64,000 nt of DNA, from contig CAVXLQ010000011.1 in the NCBI GenBank assembly GCA_963762635.1, positions 1 to 64,000 of the forward strand. The letters are read 5' to 3'. Within the stretch, counting starts at the first letter, position 1; the number at the start of each line of letters is the position of its first letter. The notes beneath the pieces were generated by a model, which was not told the origin of the DNA, did not search any database, and saw only the letters and a program-made list of their open reading frames with translations. This document shows, in pieces, positions 10,327 through 18,642 of the stretch. The translations under genes were made by a program, and so were the position numbers. This DNA is from Tenggerimyces sp963762635. GTDB taxonomy: Bacteria; Actinomycetota; Actinomycetes; Propionibacteriales; Actinopolymorphaceae.

Positions 10327-11547
10327 ATGGGTGAGCTGGACGAGGAACTCGACGACCTCCTGCGCCCGGTCGACCAACGGCTCCGCGAGCTGTACCCCGG
10401 CGACCCCGGCACGAGGCAGCCCGTGCACACCGTCTACATCCCCGCGGACCAGTACCACGGCGGCATCGTCGGCGAATGGGGCGCCGCCGCCCGCGAGCTA
10501 CTCAAGACGCGCGGCCGGTTGATCGTCGACGCGACGCAGGAGCTCGGACTCGACCCGCTCGTCGTCGCGCAGGTGCTCGGCCGGGTGCGGGCCAAGCTCG
10601 AACGCGAGCCGATCGAGGACCTGCGGATCGACTTCGAGGACGGGTACGGCAACCGTCCCGACGACGAGGAGGACCAGGCCGCGACCGACGCCGCTCACGC
10701 GCTCGCCGGGGGTACGCGGACGCCGTTCACCGGCATCCGGTTCAAGTCTCTCGAGCTCGCGACGCGCAAGCGGGGCTTGACGACGCTCGACCTGTTCCTC
10801 GGCACGTTCACCCACGACTGGCCGCCGCCGCCCGGGTTCGTCGTGACGTTGCCGAAGGTGAGCGCGGTCGAGCAGGTCGAGGCGATGGTCCAGGTGTGCA
10901 AGGCGATGGAGGCCAAGCACGGGATGTCGCGGCTGTCGTTCGAGCTCCAGATCGAGCTGCCGCAGGCCATAGTCGCCGCCGACGGCTCCGTACCGGTCGC
11001 CCGGATGATCCACGCTGCCGAGGGCCGCTGCACGGGGCTGCACTACGGGACGTACGACTACTCGGCCGCGCTGGGCATCGCCGCCGCGCACCAGAGCCTC
11101 GACCATCCGGCCGCGGACCACGCGAAGTCCGTCATGCAGGTCGCCGCCGCTGGCACCGGCGTACGGCTGTCCGACGGCTCGACCAACCGGCTGCCGGTCG
11201 GTGACGAGGCCGCCGTCAAGGCTGCCTTGCGCGAGCATCTGCGGCTGGTCCTGCGCTCGCTCGCGCGCGGCTTCTACCAGGGGTGGGACCTGCATCCGGG
11301 GCAGCTGCCGACGCGGTACGTGGCGACTTTCTCCTTCTTCCGTGCGGGATTCCCCGAGGCCGCCGACCGGTTGCGCGCGTACGTCGGGCGCCAGGCGTCC
11401 GGGTTCCTGGACGAGCCCGCGACGGCCGCCGCGCTCGCGGGCTTCCTGCGGCGTGGGCTGTTCTGCGGCGCTTTGGACGACGGCGAGGTGCACGAGCGCA
11501 CCGGGCTGGACGTCAAGAAGCTGGCCGCGCTCGCGAACCCGCGATGA
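10327..11547 (+). CDS. DUF6986 family protein (HpcH/HpaI aldolase / malate synthase-like fold)
   Basis: A 406-residue cytoplasmic protein. ATG 10327 follows GGGAGGACAG, a good ribosome binding site, so it is preferred over an earlier in-frame start. Conserved parts include IYIPADQYHGG-like TVYIPADQYHGGIVGEW near residue 35, LRIDFEDGYGNRPDDEE near 100 (acidic, metal-binding in the related citrate lyase/malate synthase barrels), FELQIELPQAIV near 205, and GWDLHPGQLPTRYVATFSFF near 320. Members of this family often adjoin allantoin genes in actinobacteria; their reaction is not established, but an aldolase or glyoxylate-condensing role is plausible. It overlaps the allantoinase start by 4 bp (ATGA), so the two are co-translated. 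Confidence 0.85.
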   Translation: MGELDEELDDLLRPVDQRLRELYPGDPGTRQPVHTVYIPADQYHGGIVGEWGAAARELLKTRGRLIVDATQELGLDPLVVAQVLGRVRAKLEREPIEDLRIDFEDGYGNRPDDEEDQAATDAAHALAGGTRTPFTGIRFKSLELATRKRGLTTLDLFLGTFTHDWPPPPGFVVTLPKVSAVEQVEAMVQVCKAMEAKHGMSRLSFELQIELPQAIVAADGSVPVARMIHAAEGRCTGLHYGTYDYSAALGIAAAHQSLDHPAADHAKSVMQVAAAGTGVRLSDGSTNRLPVGDEAAVKAALREHLRLVLRSLARGFYQGWDLHPGQLPTRYVATFSFFRAGFPEAADRLRAYVGRQASGFLDEPATAAALAGFLRRGLFCGALDDGEVHERTGLDVKKLAALANPR

Positions 11548-12875
11548 CGGCGTACGACCTCGTCCTCGGCGCCAGGCGCGCGATCGTCGACGGTGCCGAA
11601 CGTGCTTGCGACCTCGGCATCCGGGACGGACAGATCGCGGCGATCGTGGAGTACGGCACGCTGCCGATGGCGATCGAGCTCGGTGCGGACGTCGTCCTGC
11701 TGCCCGGCCTGGTCGACACCCACGTCCACGTCAACGAGCCGGGGCGGACCGAGTGGGAGGGCTTCGCGACGGCGACGCGCGCGGCGGCGGCCGGCGGAGT
11801 CACCACGATCGTCGACATGCCGCTGAACTCGATCCCGCCGACGGTCGAGGTCGCGGCGCTCGCGGTCAAGCAGAAGGCGGCGCGGGACCAGGCGTACGTC
11901 GACGTCGGCTTCTGGGGCGGAGCGGTGCCGGGGAACGTCCCGGCGTTGAAGGGGTTGCACGAGGCCGGGGTGTTCGGCTTCAAGTGCTTCCTGCTGCACT
12001 CCGGCGTCGACGAGTTCCCGCCGCTGGACGCCGCGGGCGTCGAGGCGGCGATGCGCGAGCTGGCAACGTTCGACGGCCTGCTGATCGTCCATGCCGAGGA
12101 CGCCTCGACGATCGACCACGCGCCGGTGCCGGACGGGCGTTCGTACGCGTCGTTCCTCGCCTCCCGACCGCCGGAAGCCGAGGACCGGGCGATCGCGCGG
12201 GTGATCGAGCTCGCCCGGTCGACGGGAGCGCGGGTGCACATCCTGCACCTGGCCAGCGCGAGCGCCCTGCCGCTCCTCGCGGCGGCCCGGGCGGACGGCG
12301 TCCGGATCACCGCGGAGACCTGCCCGCACTACCTCACGTTCGCCGCCGAGGAGATTCCGGACGGCGCGACGCAGTACAAGTGCTGTCCGCCGATCCGTAC
12401 TGCCGCGAACCGCGAAGCGCTCTGGCAGGGCCTCGCCGAGGGCACGATCGACGGCATCGGTTCCGATCACTCACCGTGCCCGCCGGCCCTGAAGCGGCTG
12501 GACACCGGCGACTTCGGCGCCGCCTGGGGAGGCATCGCGTCGCTCCAGCTGGGACTGTCGGCGATCTGGACCGGTGCCCGTTCGCGCGGCTACTCGTTGG
12601 CCGACGTCGTGCGCTGGTTGGCCGTCCGGCCAGCGGACGTTGCCGGATTCCGGCACAAAGGTCGGATCGAGCTGGGGTACGATGCCGACTTCTGCGCCTT
12701 CGGCGTGGAGGATTCATTCGTGGTCGAGGCTGCGCAACTCCTGCACAAGCACCCGATCACGCCGTACGACGGCCGCCGGCTGGCCGGGAGAGTCCAGCGG
12801 ACCTGGCTGCGGGGAATGGAGATCACCGAAAGCGACGAGCCGCGTGGTCGGCTCCTGGCCCGAGGGGACGCATGA
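11544..12875 (+). CDS. allB: Allantoinase
   Basis: 443 residues of the amidohydrolase superfamily. The metal site is visible in order: LPGLVDTHVHVNEPGRTEWE (HxH, about residue 60), the lysine region GVFGFKCFLLHSGVDE (carboxylated Lys, about 150), LIVHAED (about 180), VHILHLASASALP (about 235) and IGSDHSPCPPALKR (Asp, about 310). It hydrolyses allantoin to allantoate. The start ATG overlaps the previous gene's stop, and allantoicase begins 4 bp after its own stop, forming a three-gene ureide operon. Length and motifs are normal for AllB; the only alternative would be a close dihydropyrimidinase relative, which the neighbouring allantoicase makes unlikely. Confidence 0.93.
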   Translation: MTAYDLVLGARRAIVDGAERACDLGIRDGQIAAIVEYGTLPMAIELGADVVLLPGLVDTHVHVNEPGRTEWEGFATATRAAAAGGVTTIVDMPLNSIPPTVEVAALAVKQKAARDQAYVDVGFWGGAVPGNVPALKGLHEAGVFGFKCFLLHSGVDEFPPLDAAGVEAAMRELATFDGLLIVHAEDASTIDHAPVPDGRSYASFLASRPPEAEDRAIARVIELARSTGARVHILHLASASALPLLAAARADGVRITAETCPHYLTFAAEEIPDGATQYKCCPPIRTAANREALWQGLAEGTIDGIGSDHSPCPPALKRLDTGDFGAAWGGIASLQLGLSAIWTGARSRGYSLADVVRWLAVRPADVAGFRHKGRIELGYDADFCAFGVEDSFVVEAAQLLHKHPITPYDGRRLAGRVQRTWLRGMEITESDEPRGRLLARGDA

Positions 12876-12879
12876 CCGC

Positions 12880-14037
12880 ATGACCGAACCGCAGACGTTC
12901 TTGTCGCTGCCCGACCTCGCCTCACGGCGGCTCGGCGGCAGCGTGGTGTCCGCGAACGACGAGACGTTCGCCGACAAGGAGCACCTGATCAAGCCGGAAG
13001 CTCCGACCTTTCGGGCCGGAACGTTCGGTCCGAAAGGGCAGATCTACGACGGCTGGGAGACCCGGCGACGCCGTACCTCCGGACACGACTGGGCCGTGCT
13101 GCGGCTCGGGGTGCCGGGGGTCGTGCGCGGCGTCGTGGTCGACACGGCGTTCTTCACCGGCAACTACCCGCCGTACTTCTCGGTGGAGGCGTGCGGGTTG
13201 GAGGGGTACCCGTCCGCCGAGGAGCTCGCCTCGGCCACCTGGACGCCGTTGCTCGAGCAGTCACCGCTGCAGGGCGATACCGCGAACGCGTTCCCGGTGA
13301 AGTCGGAGACCCGTTTCACCCATGTCCGGTTGTCGATCTTCCCGGACGGCGGGGTGGCGCGGTTCCGCGTCCACGGCGACCCGATCCCGGACCCGCGGCT
13401 CGTCGACCTGTCGTCGTTCGACCTGGCGGCGCTGGAGAACGGCGGGTACGTCACGCACTGCAGCAACATGTTCTACTCCTCGCCCACGAACCTGATCTCG
13501 CCCGGACTGGCGTCGTCGATGGGCGACGGGTGGGAGACCTCGCGGCGGCGCGACGACGGCAACGACTGGGTGGCGATCCGGCTGGCCGGCCCGGGCTCGG
13601 TGTGGCTCGCGGAGATCGACACGTCCCACTTCGTGGGGAACGCGCCGGGCTTCGCCTCGCTGCGGGCACGGGACGCGCGGCTCTCCGACGACGTGGAGGG
13701 GTCCGGCTGGTTCGACCTGATGCCCCGGACGCGGCTGCAACCCGACACCCGGCACCGGTTCGTGGTGGGGTCGGATCGCGAGGCCACGCACGTCCTGCTG
13801 AACGTGTTTCCGGACGGCGGAATGGCCCGGCTCCGGTTGTACGGGGCCCTGTCGTCGGAGGGGCGCGAGGCGTTCCAGCTCCGGTGGTTCAACTCGCTGC
13901 CCGCGGCGCAGGCGGAAGGGGTGGCGGGGACGGACTGGGGGCTGACCGAGGACGAGGTGCGCAAGTTCGTCGGCGCCCGCCCTCTGACAGCCTCGGAGCT
14001 GCCCGCTCCACTGGGCGCCCTGTTCGACTCCCGCTAG
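12880..14037 (+). CDS. alc: Allantoicase
   Basis: 385 residues with the tandem allantoicase fold: repeat one contains KGQIYDGWETRRRRTSGHDW and GVVRGVVVDTAFFTGNYPP, repeat two SMGDGWETSRRRDDGNDWVA and VWLAEIDTSHFVGNAPG. Each half ends with a FPDGG-type loop (IFPDGGVARFRVHGDP; VFPDGGMARLRLYG). The enzyme splits allantoate to ureidoglycolate and urea. ATG 12880 is chosen because the ATG at 12872 reads into a stop after three codons. It is the last gene of the ureide operon. Ureidoglycolate breakdown would give glyoxylate, which malate synthase at 6719 could consume. Function is firmly supported by both repeated motifs. Confidence 0.93.
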   Translation: MTEPQTFLSLPDLASRRLGGSVVSANDETFADKEHLIKPEAPTFRAGTFGPKGQIYDGWETRRRRTSGHDWAVLRLGVPGVVRGVVVDTAFFTGNYPPYFSVEACGLEGYPSAEELASATWTPLLEQSPLQGDTANAFPVKSETRFTHVRLSIFPDGGVARFRVHGDPIPDPRLVDLSSFDLAALENGGYVTHCSNMFYSSPTNLISPGLASSMGDGWETSRRRDDGNDWVAIRLAGPGSVWLAEIDTSHFVGNAPGFASLRARDARLSDDVEGSGWFDLMPRTRLQPDTRHRFVVGSDREATHVLLNVFPDGGMARLRLYGALSSEGREAFQLRWFNSLPAAQAEGVAGTDWGLTEDEVRKFVGARPLTASELPAPLGALFDSR

Positions 14038-14043
14038 GTGCCG

Positions 14044-14106
14044 CGTTTCGAATGAGGGCGTCCCTCTGTCGAATAGATCGATAGAGGGCGTCCCTCATTC
14101 GAAACG
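14044..14106. repeat. Paired GTTTCGAATGAGGG inverted repeat
   Basis: CGTTTCGAATGAGGG at 14044-14058 pairs perfectly with CCCTCATTCGAAACG at 14092-14106, and each arm is followed inward by the same GCGTCCCTCT-like unit, itself a small hairpin (GAGGG-CGT-CCCTC). It lies between the convergent allantoicase and epoxide hydrolase genes and supplies the last codons and TGA stop of the latter (14095-14097). It could double as a bidirectional terminator. Confidence 0.75.
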
Positions 14107-15282
14107 TCCGCGGAAGGTGCGGCGAAGGTCGGCCACCCACTCGTCGGGGACCTCCCACGGGATGAAGTGGCCGCCCTCGTCGTGCGCGGTGACGTTCACG
14201 TGGTGGTACCAGGCCGCCCGGTCGCTCGCGAGGAAGTGCTGCACGCGCTCCTCGCTGCTGGTCACGCCGGGCGGGTTCTCGTACCCGACGAACGTGATGC
14301 CGGTCGGTGCCTCGACGACGGGCCAGCGGTCGTGCTCGGGCTGCCAGGGGTAGCGGTTGTTGTTGGCGTACGTACGGATGCTGCTCGCGATCGACCCGCC
14401 GGCCCAGTAGATCGTCGCGAACGTGAGCAGGTCGTCCTTGCTGAAGACGTCCTCGAGGTCGCCGTCGGACCAGTTCGACCAGCGCTCGAGGATCCAGGCG
14501 AGCATGCCAGCGGGGGAGTCTGCGAGGCCGTAGGCCAGGGTCGACGGGTCCAGCACGTGGGCGGCGAGGTGGACGGCGAAGCGCTTCTCGAACGCGAGGA
14601 TGCCCCGCAGGATCTCCGGCGGCAGATTCTCCGGCAGGGGCTTCCCGCCGGACAGGTCCCAGCCACGGTCGCCGTTGAAGAAGTCGAGCTTCAGCGCCGA
14701 GCCGATGTGGATGCCGTACAGCTCGTCCGCGTACTTGTGCCCGAGCTGTCCGGTGACGAGCGCGCCGACGTCGCAGCCGGCGGCCGCGTAGCGCTCGTGC
14801 CCGAGGGTCTCGGTCATCAACGTGTGGAAGACGTCGGCCATCCGCCAGAAGTTCATGTCCGCTTGGGGAAGCGGCGTGGAGAAGCCGAAGCCGGGCAGCG
14901 ACGGCACGATCACGTCGAAGTCCTCCGACAGCTGGTCGACGACCTTCGACCAGTGCCAGAACGTCCACGGCCAACCGTGCGACAAGATCAGCGGCGTGGG
15001 TCTCGGTCCCGTGCCGGGCTTGCGCATGAAGTGGACGGGGACGCCGTTCACGTCGACCTTGTAGTGCTCGTAAGCGTTGATCTTCTGCTCGGCCTTGCGC
15101 CAGTCGAAGCCGTCGATCCAGTACTCGACCAGCGGCTGCATGACCTCGCGCCGCAGCCCGTAGAAGCTGTCCTCGTTGCCGTTGTCCCACGGCCAGTTCG
15201 TGGCCCGCAGCCGCCGGACGAGGTCGGTAAGGACCTCGTCCGGTACGTGGATCGGCTTCTGTGTCAGCTGTGCGACCGTCAC
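14095..15282 (-). CDS. Epoxide hydrolase, N-terminal EHN domain type
   Basis: 395 residues with an N-terminal epoxide hydrolase (EHN) domain (PIHVPDEVLTDLVRRLRATN, WIDGFDWRKAEQKINAYEHY) and an alpha/beta-hydrolase core. Visible are the oxyanion loop LILSHGWPWTFWHW (about residue 105), the nucleophile loop AAAGCDVGALVTG (Asp near 185) and the C-terminal catalytic histidine in AHDEGGHFIPWEVPDEW. It would open epoxides to diols through a covalent ester. The GTG start at 15282 overlaps the stop of the preceding gene by 4 bp, so translation is coupled. The protein ends RGRFE, encoded within the repeat at 14092-14106, suggesting the repeat replaced the original C-terminus. Confidence 0.87.
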   Translation of the reverse strand: MTVAQLTQKPIHVPDEVLTDLVRRLRATNWPWDNGNEDSFYGLRREVMQPLVEYWIDGFDWRKAEQKINAYEHYKVDVNGVPVHFMRKPGTGPRPTPLILSHGWPWTFWHWSKVVDQLSEDFDVIVPSLPGFGFSTPLPQADMNFWRMADVFHTLMTETLGHERYAAAGCDVGALVTGQLGHKYADELYGIHIGSALKLDFFNGDRGWDLSGGKPLPENLPPEILRGILAFEKRFAVHLAAHVLDPSTLAYGLADSPAGMLAWILERWSNWSDGDLEDVFSKDDLLTFATIYWAGGSIASSIRTYANNNRYPWQPEHDRWPVVEAPTGITFVGYENPPGVTSSEERVQHFLASDRAAWYHHVNVTAHDEGGHFIPWEVPDEWVADLRRTFRGRFE

Positions 15283-16727
15283 GCCAACGATCTTATGGCG
15301 TCCCCGGCGCCGGCCAGGTTGGCGAGTCGCATCTCGGAGTACTTGCGGCTGAGCACGACACCTTGGGCCCCGCCGGCGAACGCCGCTTCCGTGGCGGCGC
15401 GTACCGACTCGGGGGTGCACTGGGTGAGCTCGCCCTGTGTCGCGTCCCAGTTGAGCGTGCCGACGTGGGGCGACGGCTCGAGCCGTTCCTTCGGCTGTCC
15501 GACCGGGATGTCGATGTCGATACCCGGATAGATGTTGCTCTGCCCGCCGACACCTTCGACCGCGCGGGCGGTCTCGCGGCGTACGTAGTCGGCCGAGAAA
15601 CCGCTTTGCGGCAGGGATTCGTAAGCACCCTCGTCGATCTGCAGCAGCTTGAGCATCAGCGGGTAGACCTCGTCGGGCTCCGCGTCGGCGAAGAGGGCGT
15701 TGCAGATGTTGCCGATCCAGGTGTGGTAGCGCGGCCCGGCGCAGTTGTTGTAGATCACGACCTTGATGAAGTCGCTGAACTTCGCCATCTCCGCGTAGTC
15801 CTGGTCGGCGCGATAGAACGGGCTGAACGAGATGTTGTGGTAGACATGCCAGCCCACTTGAATGTCTGGCGCGCAGGCCTTGGCGACGCCGTAGATGTCG
15901 CGGTAGAGGTTGCGCTGGCTCTCGGTCCAGACCGTCTGCCAGGCGAGCAGCTCGGGATAGGTGAGGAGCAGCCGCCAGAACGTGACGAACGCGCCGTCGC
16001 GTGGACGTTCGCCCTTGCCTACCTTCTGGTTCCAGTCGACGGCGGCCCGATAGCCCTCGACGGCGCGCTCGACGTTGATCCCGCGGTCCCGGGCGAACGC
16101 CTTGCAGTGTTGGCAGAAACAGCCGATGTCGTGGACCTGGACCGGACCCTGCATCAGCGCGTTCAGCGGGCCGGCGCGCTCGGAGCACCAGGCGAGGCCG
16201 TCGAGGTCGTAGTTGCTGGCGTAGTCCTCGACGAAGCCGAGGTGCCAGTTTCGGTAGTCGGGGTTGTTGAAACACGGCCGTGCGCCGGGGCGACCCCAGG
16301 CGTCGACTTCCAGGGTCTTGGCGAAGTTCGGGTACGTGCGGAGGTGCTTGGCGGAGCTGCTCTCCTCCATCCACGCGTACGACTTCATGCCACGTTGTTT
16401 TGCGGCGGGGAGCACGAGCTCGAACAGGTCGAGGTCGGGGTGCTCCTCGGCCCTGCCGACGGCACCGAGCGCGGTGTTGCCGTAATGCTCCGGGTGCGGC
16501 GTGGCGTAGTTGCCGCCGTGCCAGCCGAGGTCGTACTCCTGGACGCCGTGGTCGGGGAGCTCGTAGCCGGGGACCTGGCGGCCGCCCGTACCGCGGGTCC
16601 AGGTCGGGGTGGCGAGGAACAGCGCGTTGACAGCGCCCTGTCCGGCCAGTGTGTCGAGGGTTTCGTCGACGCCTTCGTCGAGGAAGGAGATCGCACCGAT
16701 CTGCATCGCGACGAGAGGATCTGACAA
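15279..16727 (-). CDS. Putative TIM-barrel glycoside-hydrolase-like protein
   Basis: 482 residues without a signal peptide. I do not recognise a named family, but the layout suggests a TIM-barrel glycosidase: YELPDHGVQEYDLGWHGGNY near the start, GMKSYAWMEESSSAKHL (about 115), RNWHLGFVEDYASNYDLDGL then WCSERAGP (about 180), a cysteine cluster CFCQHCKAFARDRGI (about 205) like those in GH42/GH10-like barrels, IQVGWHVYHNISFSPFYR (about 300), and GAQGVVLSRKYSEM at the end. The cysteine cluster could bind zinc. It is the middle gene of a three-gene operon: 6 bp after a DinB protein and overlapping an epoxide hydrolase. Substrate unknown. Confidence 0.6.
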   Translation of the reverse strand: MSDPLVAMQIGAISFLDEGVDETLDTLAGQGAVNALFLATPTWTRGTGGRQVPGYELPDHGVQEYDLGWHGGNYATPHPEHYGNTALGAVGRAEEHPDLDLFELVLPAAKQRGMKSYAWMEESSSAKHLRTYPNFAKTLEVDAWGRPGARPCFNNPDYRNWHLGFVEDYASNYDLDGLAWCSERAGPLNALMQGPVQVHDIGCFCQHCKAFARDRGINVERAVEGYRAAVDWNQKVGKGERPRDGAFVTFWRLLLTYPELLAWQTVWTESQRNLYRDIYGVAKACAPDIQVGWHVYHNISFSPFYRADQDYAEMAKFSDFIKVVIYNNCAGPRYHTWIGNICNALFADAEPDEVYPLMLKLLQIDEGAYESLPQSGFSADYVRRETARAVEGVGGQSNIYPGIDIDIPVGQPKERLEPSPHVGTLNWDATQGELTQCTPESVRAATEAAFAGGAQGVVLSRKYSEMRLANLAGAGDAIRSLA

Positions 16728-16733
16728 GTGGGG

Positions 16734-17246
16734 TCAACCCCTTCTACGGAGAACGACGCCGCGGACGAACGCGGCCTGTCCGACGTGTTGCAGGTCGTCT
16801 GAGATCACACTGACCAGCCGGACGGCGAGGGTGACCGGGGGAGTCCAGTTCTGGTCGACCACCCTTGGAAGATCGGCATCGGTGAGCTTCTCCACCTGGG
16901 CGATCGTCTGCGCGTGCACGGCGTCGTAGTAGCCGGTGAGCAGGTCCTTGTCCGCACGTACTTCGGCTACCTCGCTGCTGCTCTGCCCGTACCCGTGGGC
17001 GTTGGCCTTGAACGGGAGCCCGAACCGCTCCTGCCACCCATCCCGTCGCCACACCTGCTCGAGGCCGAACGCGCCGGCGACGTGGTCGTCCTGGACGCGG
17101 GAGAGATGCCAGACCAACCACGAGATGGAGTTCGCGTCCTCATCGACCCGGAAGGTCAGCTCCCCGAGGTCCAGCCCCTCGACCGCCGCGTGAACCTCCT
17201 CCTGCACCCGCATGAACCCATCGACCAAGATCTCCGCACTCGTCAT
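16734..17246 (-). CDS. DinB / DUF664 family protein
   Basis: 170 residues of the DinB-like four-helix fold, which in actinobacteria commonly binds a metal through three histidines and may use mycothiol. Candidate ligands are the histidines in SWLVWHLSRVQDDHVAG (about residues 45-57) and DDLQHVGQAAFVRG near the end. The start ATG 17246 is chosen over an upstream one at 17309 because the intervening sequence includes the arm of a palindromic repeat and homology begins at MTSAEILVDG. First gene of the operon with the barrel protein and epoxide hydrolase; likely a thiol-dependent transferase or isomerase, but the substrate cannot be read. Confidence 0.8.
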   Translation of the reverse strand: MTSAEILVDGFMRVQEEVHAAVEGLDLGELTFRVDEDANSISWLVWHLSRVQDDHVAGAFGLEQVWRRDGWQERFGLPFKANAHGYGQSSSEVAEVRADKDLLTGYYDAVHAQTIAQVEKLTDADLPRVVDQNWTPPVTLAVRLVSVISDDLQHVGQAAFVRGVVLRRRG

Positions 17247-17288
17247 GCCCTCGACCCTACCCAGCGGCTCCGACAGCGAACGCGGGCT

Positions 17289-17365
17289 CGTGATCATGTA
17301 CGTGATCATGAAGGCCAGGCGGCGTATAGCACCTGTTTGGCTTCATGATCACGTACATGATCACG
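17289..17365 (-). repeat. 77-bp palindromic element, copy 2
   Basis: Perfect 25-bp arms 17289-17313 and 17341-17365 (CGTGATCATGTACGTGATCA... and its complement) enclose a 27-nt loop. On the reverse strand the loop begins CCAAACAGGTGCT, the same as copy 1, so this copy is in opposite orientation. It lies between two divergently transcribed genes (starts 17246 and 17428), so it cannot act as their terminator. Two bases of each arm differ from the other copies in a compensating way. Confidence 0.9.
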
Positions 17366-17427
17366 GACCGTGGGTGAGACCGGGGTCCGGCCGTTCGGCT
17401 GATCGTTTCGTCCGGCATCATCCACGG

Positions 17428-18234
17428 ATGCGCGACAACGTACGGCGGTTCGTCGAGACACCGTCCTTCCAACGGTTCATCACCGCCGTCATCGTGGCCA
17501 ACGCGATCACGCTCGGCCTCGAGACCTCGCATGCCGTACGGGAGAGTGCCGGCGACATCCTGCACGTCGCCGACCGCGTCATGCTCGCGATCTTCGTCGT
17601 CGAGCTGGTGCTCAGGCTGTTCGCGTATGGCAAGTCCTTCTTCAAGGACGCCTGGAGCGTCTTCGACCTCGTCGTCGTCGCGATCGCGCTGATCCCCGCG
17701 TCCGGCCCGTTCGCCGTCGTCCGCGCGCTCCGCGTTCTGCGGGTCCTGCGCCTGATCTCCCAGCTGCGCTCCATGCGCCGCGTCGTCGCCGGGCTGCTCA
17801 CCGCGATGCCCGGCATGGCCTCGACCGGCGCCCTGCTGGCGTTGATCATCTACGTGGCCGGCGTCATCGCCACGAACCTGTTCGGCCGGGCGCTCCCGGA
17901 GAACTTCGGCGACCTCGGCACCACGCTCTTCACGCTGTTCCAGATCATGACCGGCGAGGCGTGGCCGGACATCGCGCGCGACCTGATGCAGACCGTGCCG
18001 TTCGCGTGGATCTTCTTCGTGATCTACATCCTGATCTCGAGCTTCGCCGTGCTCAACCTGTTCATCGCCGTCGTCGTCAGCGCGATGGAGGAGCAGATCG
18101 CCGACGAGCGGCGGGCCGAGGAGGCCGAGCACGACAAGGCCGAGATGGAACGGGACCAGCTGCTGCTCGACGAGGTACGCGCGCTCCGCCGCGAGCTCGC
18201 CGAGCTGCGCGAGCACGTGTCAGAGCGCGCGTAG
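17428..18234 (+). CDS. Voltage-gated-type ion channel, single-domain (NaChBac-like)
   Basis: 268 residues with six predicted membrane segments: S1 FITAVIVANAITLGLETS, S2 VMLAIFVVELVLRLFAYG, S3 FDLVVVAIALIP, a voltage sensor S4 VVRALRVLRVLRLISQLRS with arginines every third position, S5 GALLALIIYVAGVIATNLFG, a pore loop with filter region FQIMTGEAWPDIAR, and S6 WIFFVIYILISSFAVLNLFI. A C-terminal acidic/charged helix (about residues 220-265) looks like the tetramerising coiled coil of bacterial sodium channels. The filter resembles, but is not identical to, TLESWAS of NaChBac, so Na+ versus Ca2+ selectivity is open. ATG 17428. It overlaps the convergent MarR-type gene by 15 bp. Confidence 0.88.
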   Translation: MRDNVRRFVETPSFQRFITAVIVANAITLGLETSHAVRESAGDILHVADRVMLAIFVVELVLRLFAYGKSFFKDAWSVFDLVVVAIALIPASGPFAVVRALRVLRVLRLISQLRSMRRVVAGLLTAMPGMASTGALLALIIYVAGVIATNLFGRALPENFGDLGTTLFTLFQIMTGEAWPDIARDLMQTVPFAWIFFVIYILISSFAVLNLFIAVVVSAMEEQIADERRAEEAEHDKAEMERDQLLLDEVRALRRELAELREHVSERA

Positions 18235-18642
18235 CTCCGCGGCGCGGTCGATCACGCGTCTCAGTACGGACTTCGTCGTGGCCAGCTCCTCGGGCGCGAT
18301 CCGCGCGTAGAGCTGGGCGCTCGTCGCGGCCGACACCGCTTGCAGCCGTTCGTACTCCTCGGCGCCGGCCGCGGTGAGCTCGGCCTCCGTCACGAGCCCC
18401 CTCGCCGCCAGCGTGTCGAGCTCGGTCCTTGCTCCGTTGGCGTCGAGTGCCAGCTGGCGTTGGGAGACGAGGAACTCCAACAGCGCAGGCCGCGTCCACG
18501 GCCCGCGAACCGCGAGTACGCGCAGGACGACGAACTGCCGTGCCGTGATGCCGGTGCCTCGCAGCTGATGGTCGAGCAGCGCGTTCACCGCGCCGCTCGC
18601 TTCGGAGATGTCCTGTCCGCTGAGAGGTGGTGCCTGGGTCAT
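18220..18642 (-). CDS. MarR-like winged-helix regulator
   Basis: 140 residues, all-alpha/winged-helix. The N-terminal helices (DISEASGAVNALLDHQLRG) and RQFVVLRVLAVRGPWTR, TELDTLAARGLVTEAELTAA match the MarR fold, including a wing around the second stretch. Its ATG overlaps the stop of the upstream MarR gene by 4 bp, so both regulators are one transcript. Two MarR proteins from one operon might form hetero- or homodimers. The 3' end overlaps the ion channel gene on the other strand by 15 bp. No ligand can be inferred. Confidence 0.75.
   Translation of the reverse strand: MTQAPPLSGQDISEASGAVNALLDHQLRGTGITARQFVVLRVLAVRGPWTRPALLEFLVSQRQLALDANGARTELDTLAARGLVTEAELTAAGAEEYERLQAVSAATSAQLYARIAPEELATTKSVLRRVIDRAAELRAL

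Noticed and set aside
17289..17365. Palindrome as a rho-independent terminator
   Set aside because: Copy 2 lies between divergent gene starts and none of the three copies is followed by a T-run.
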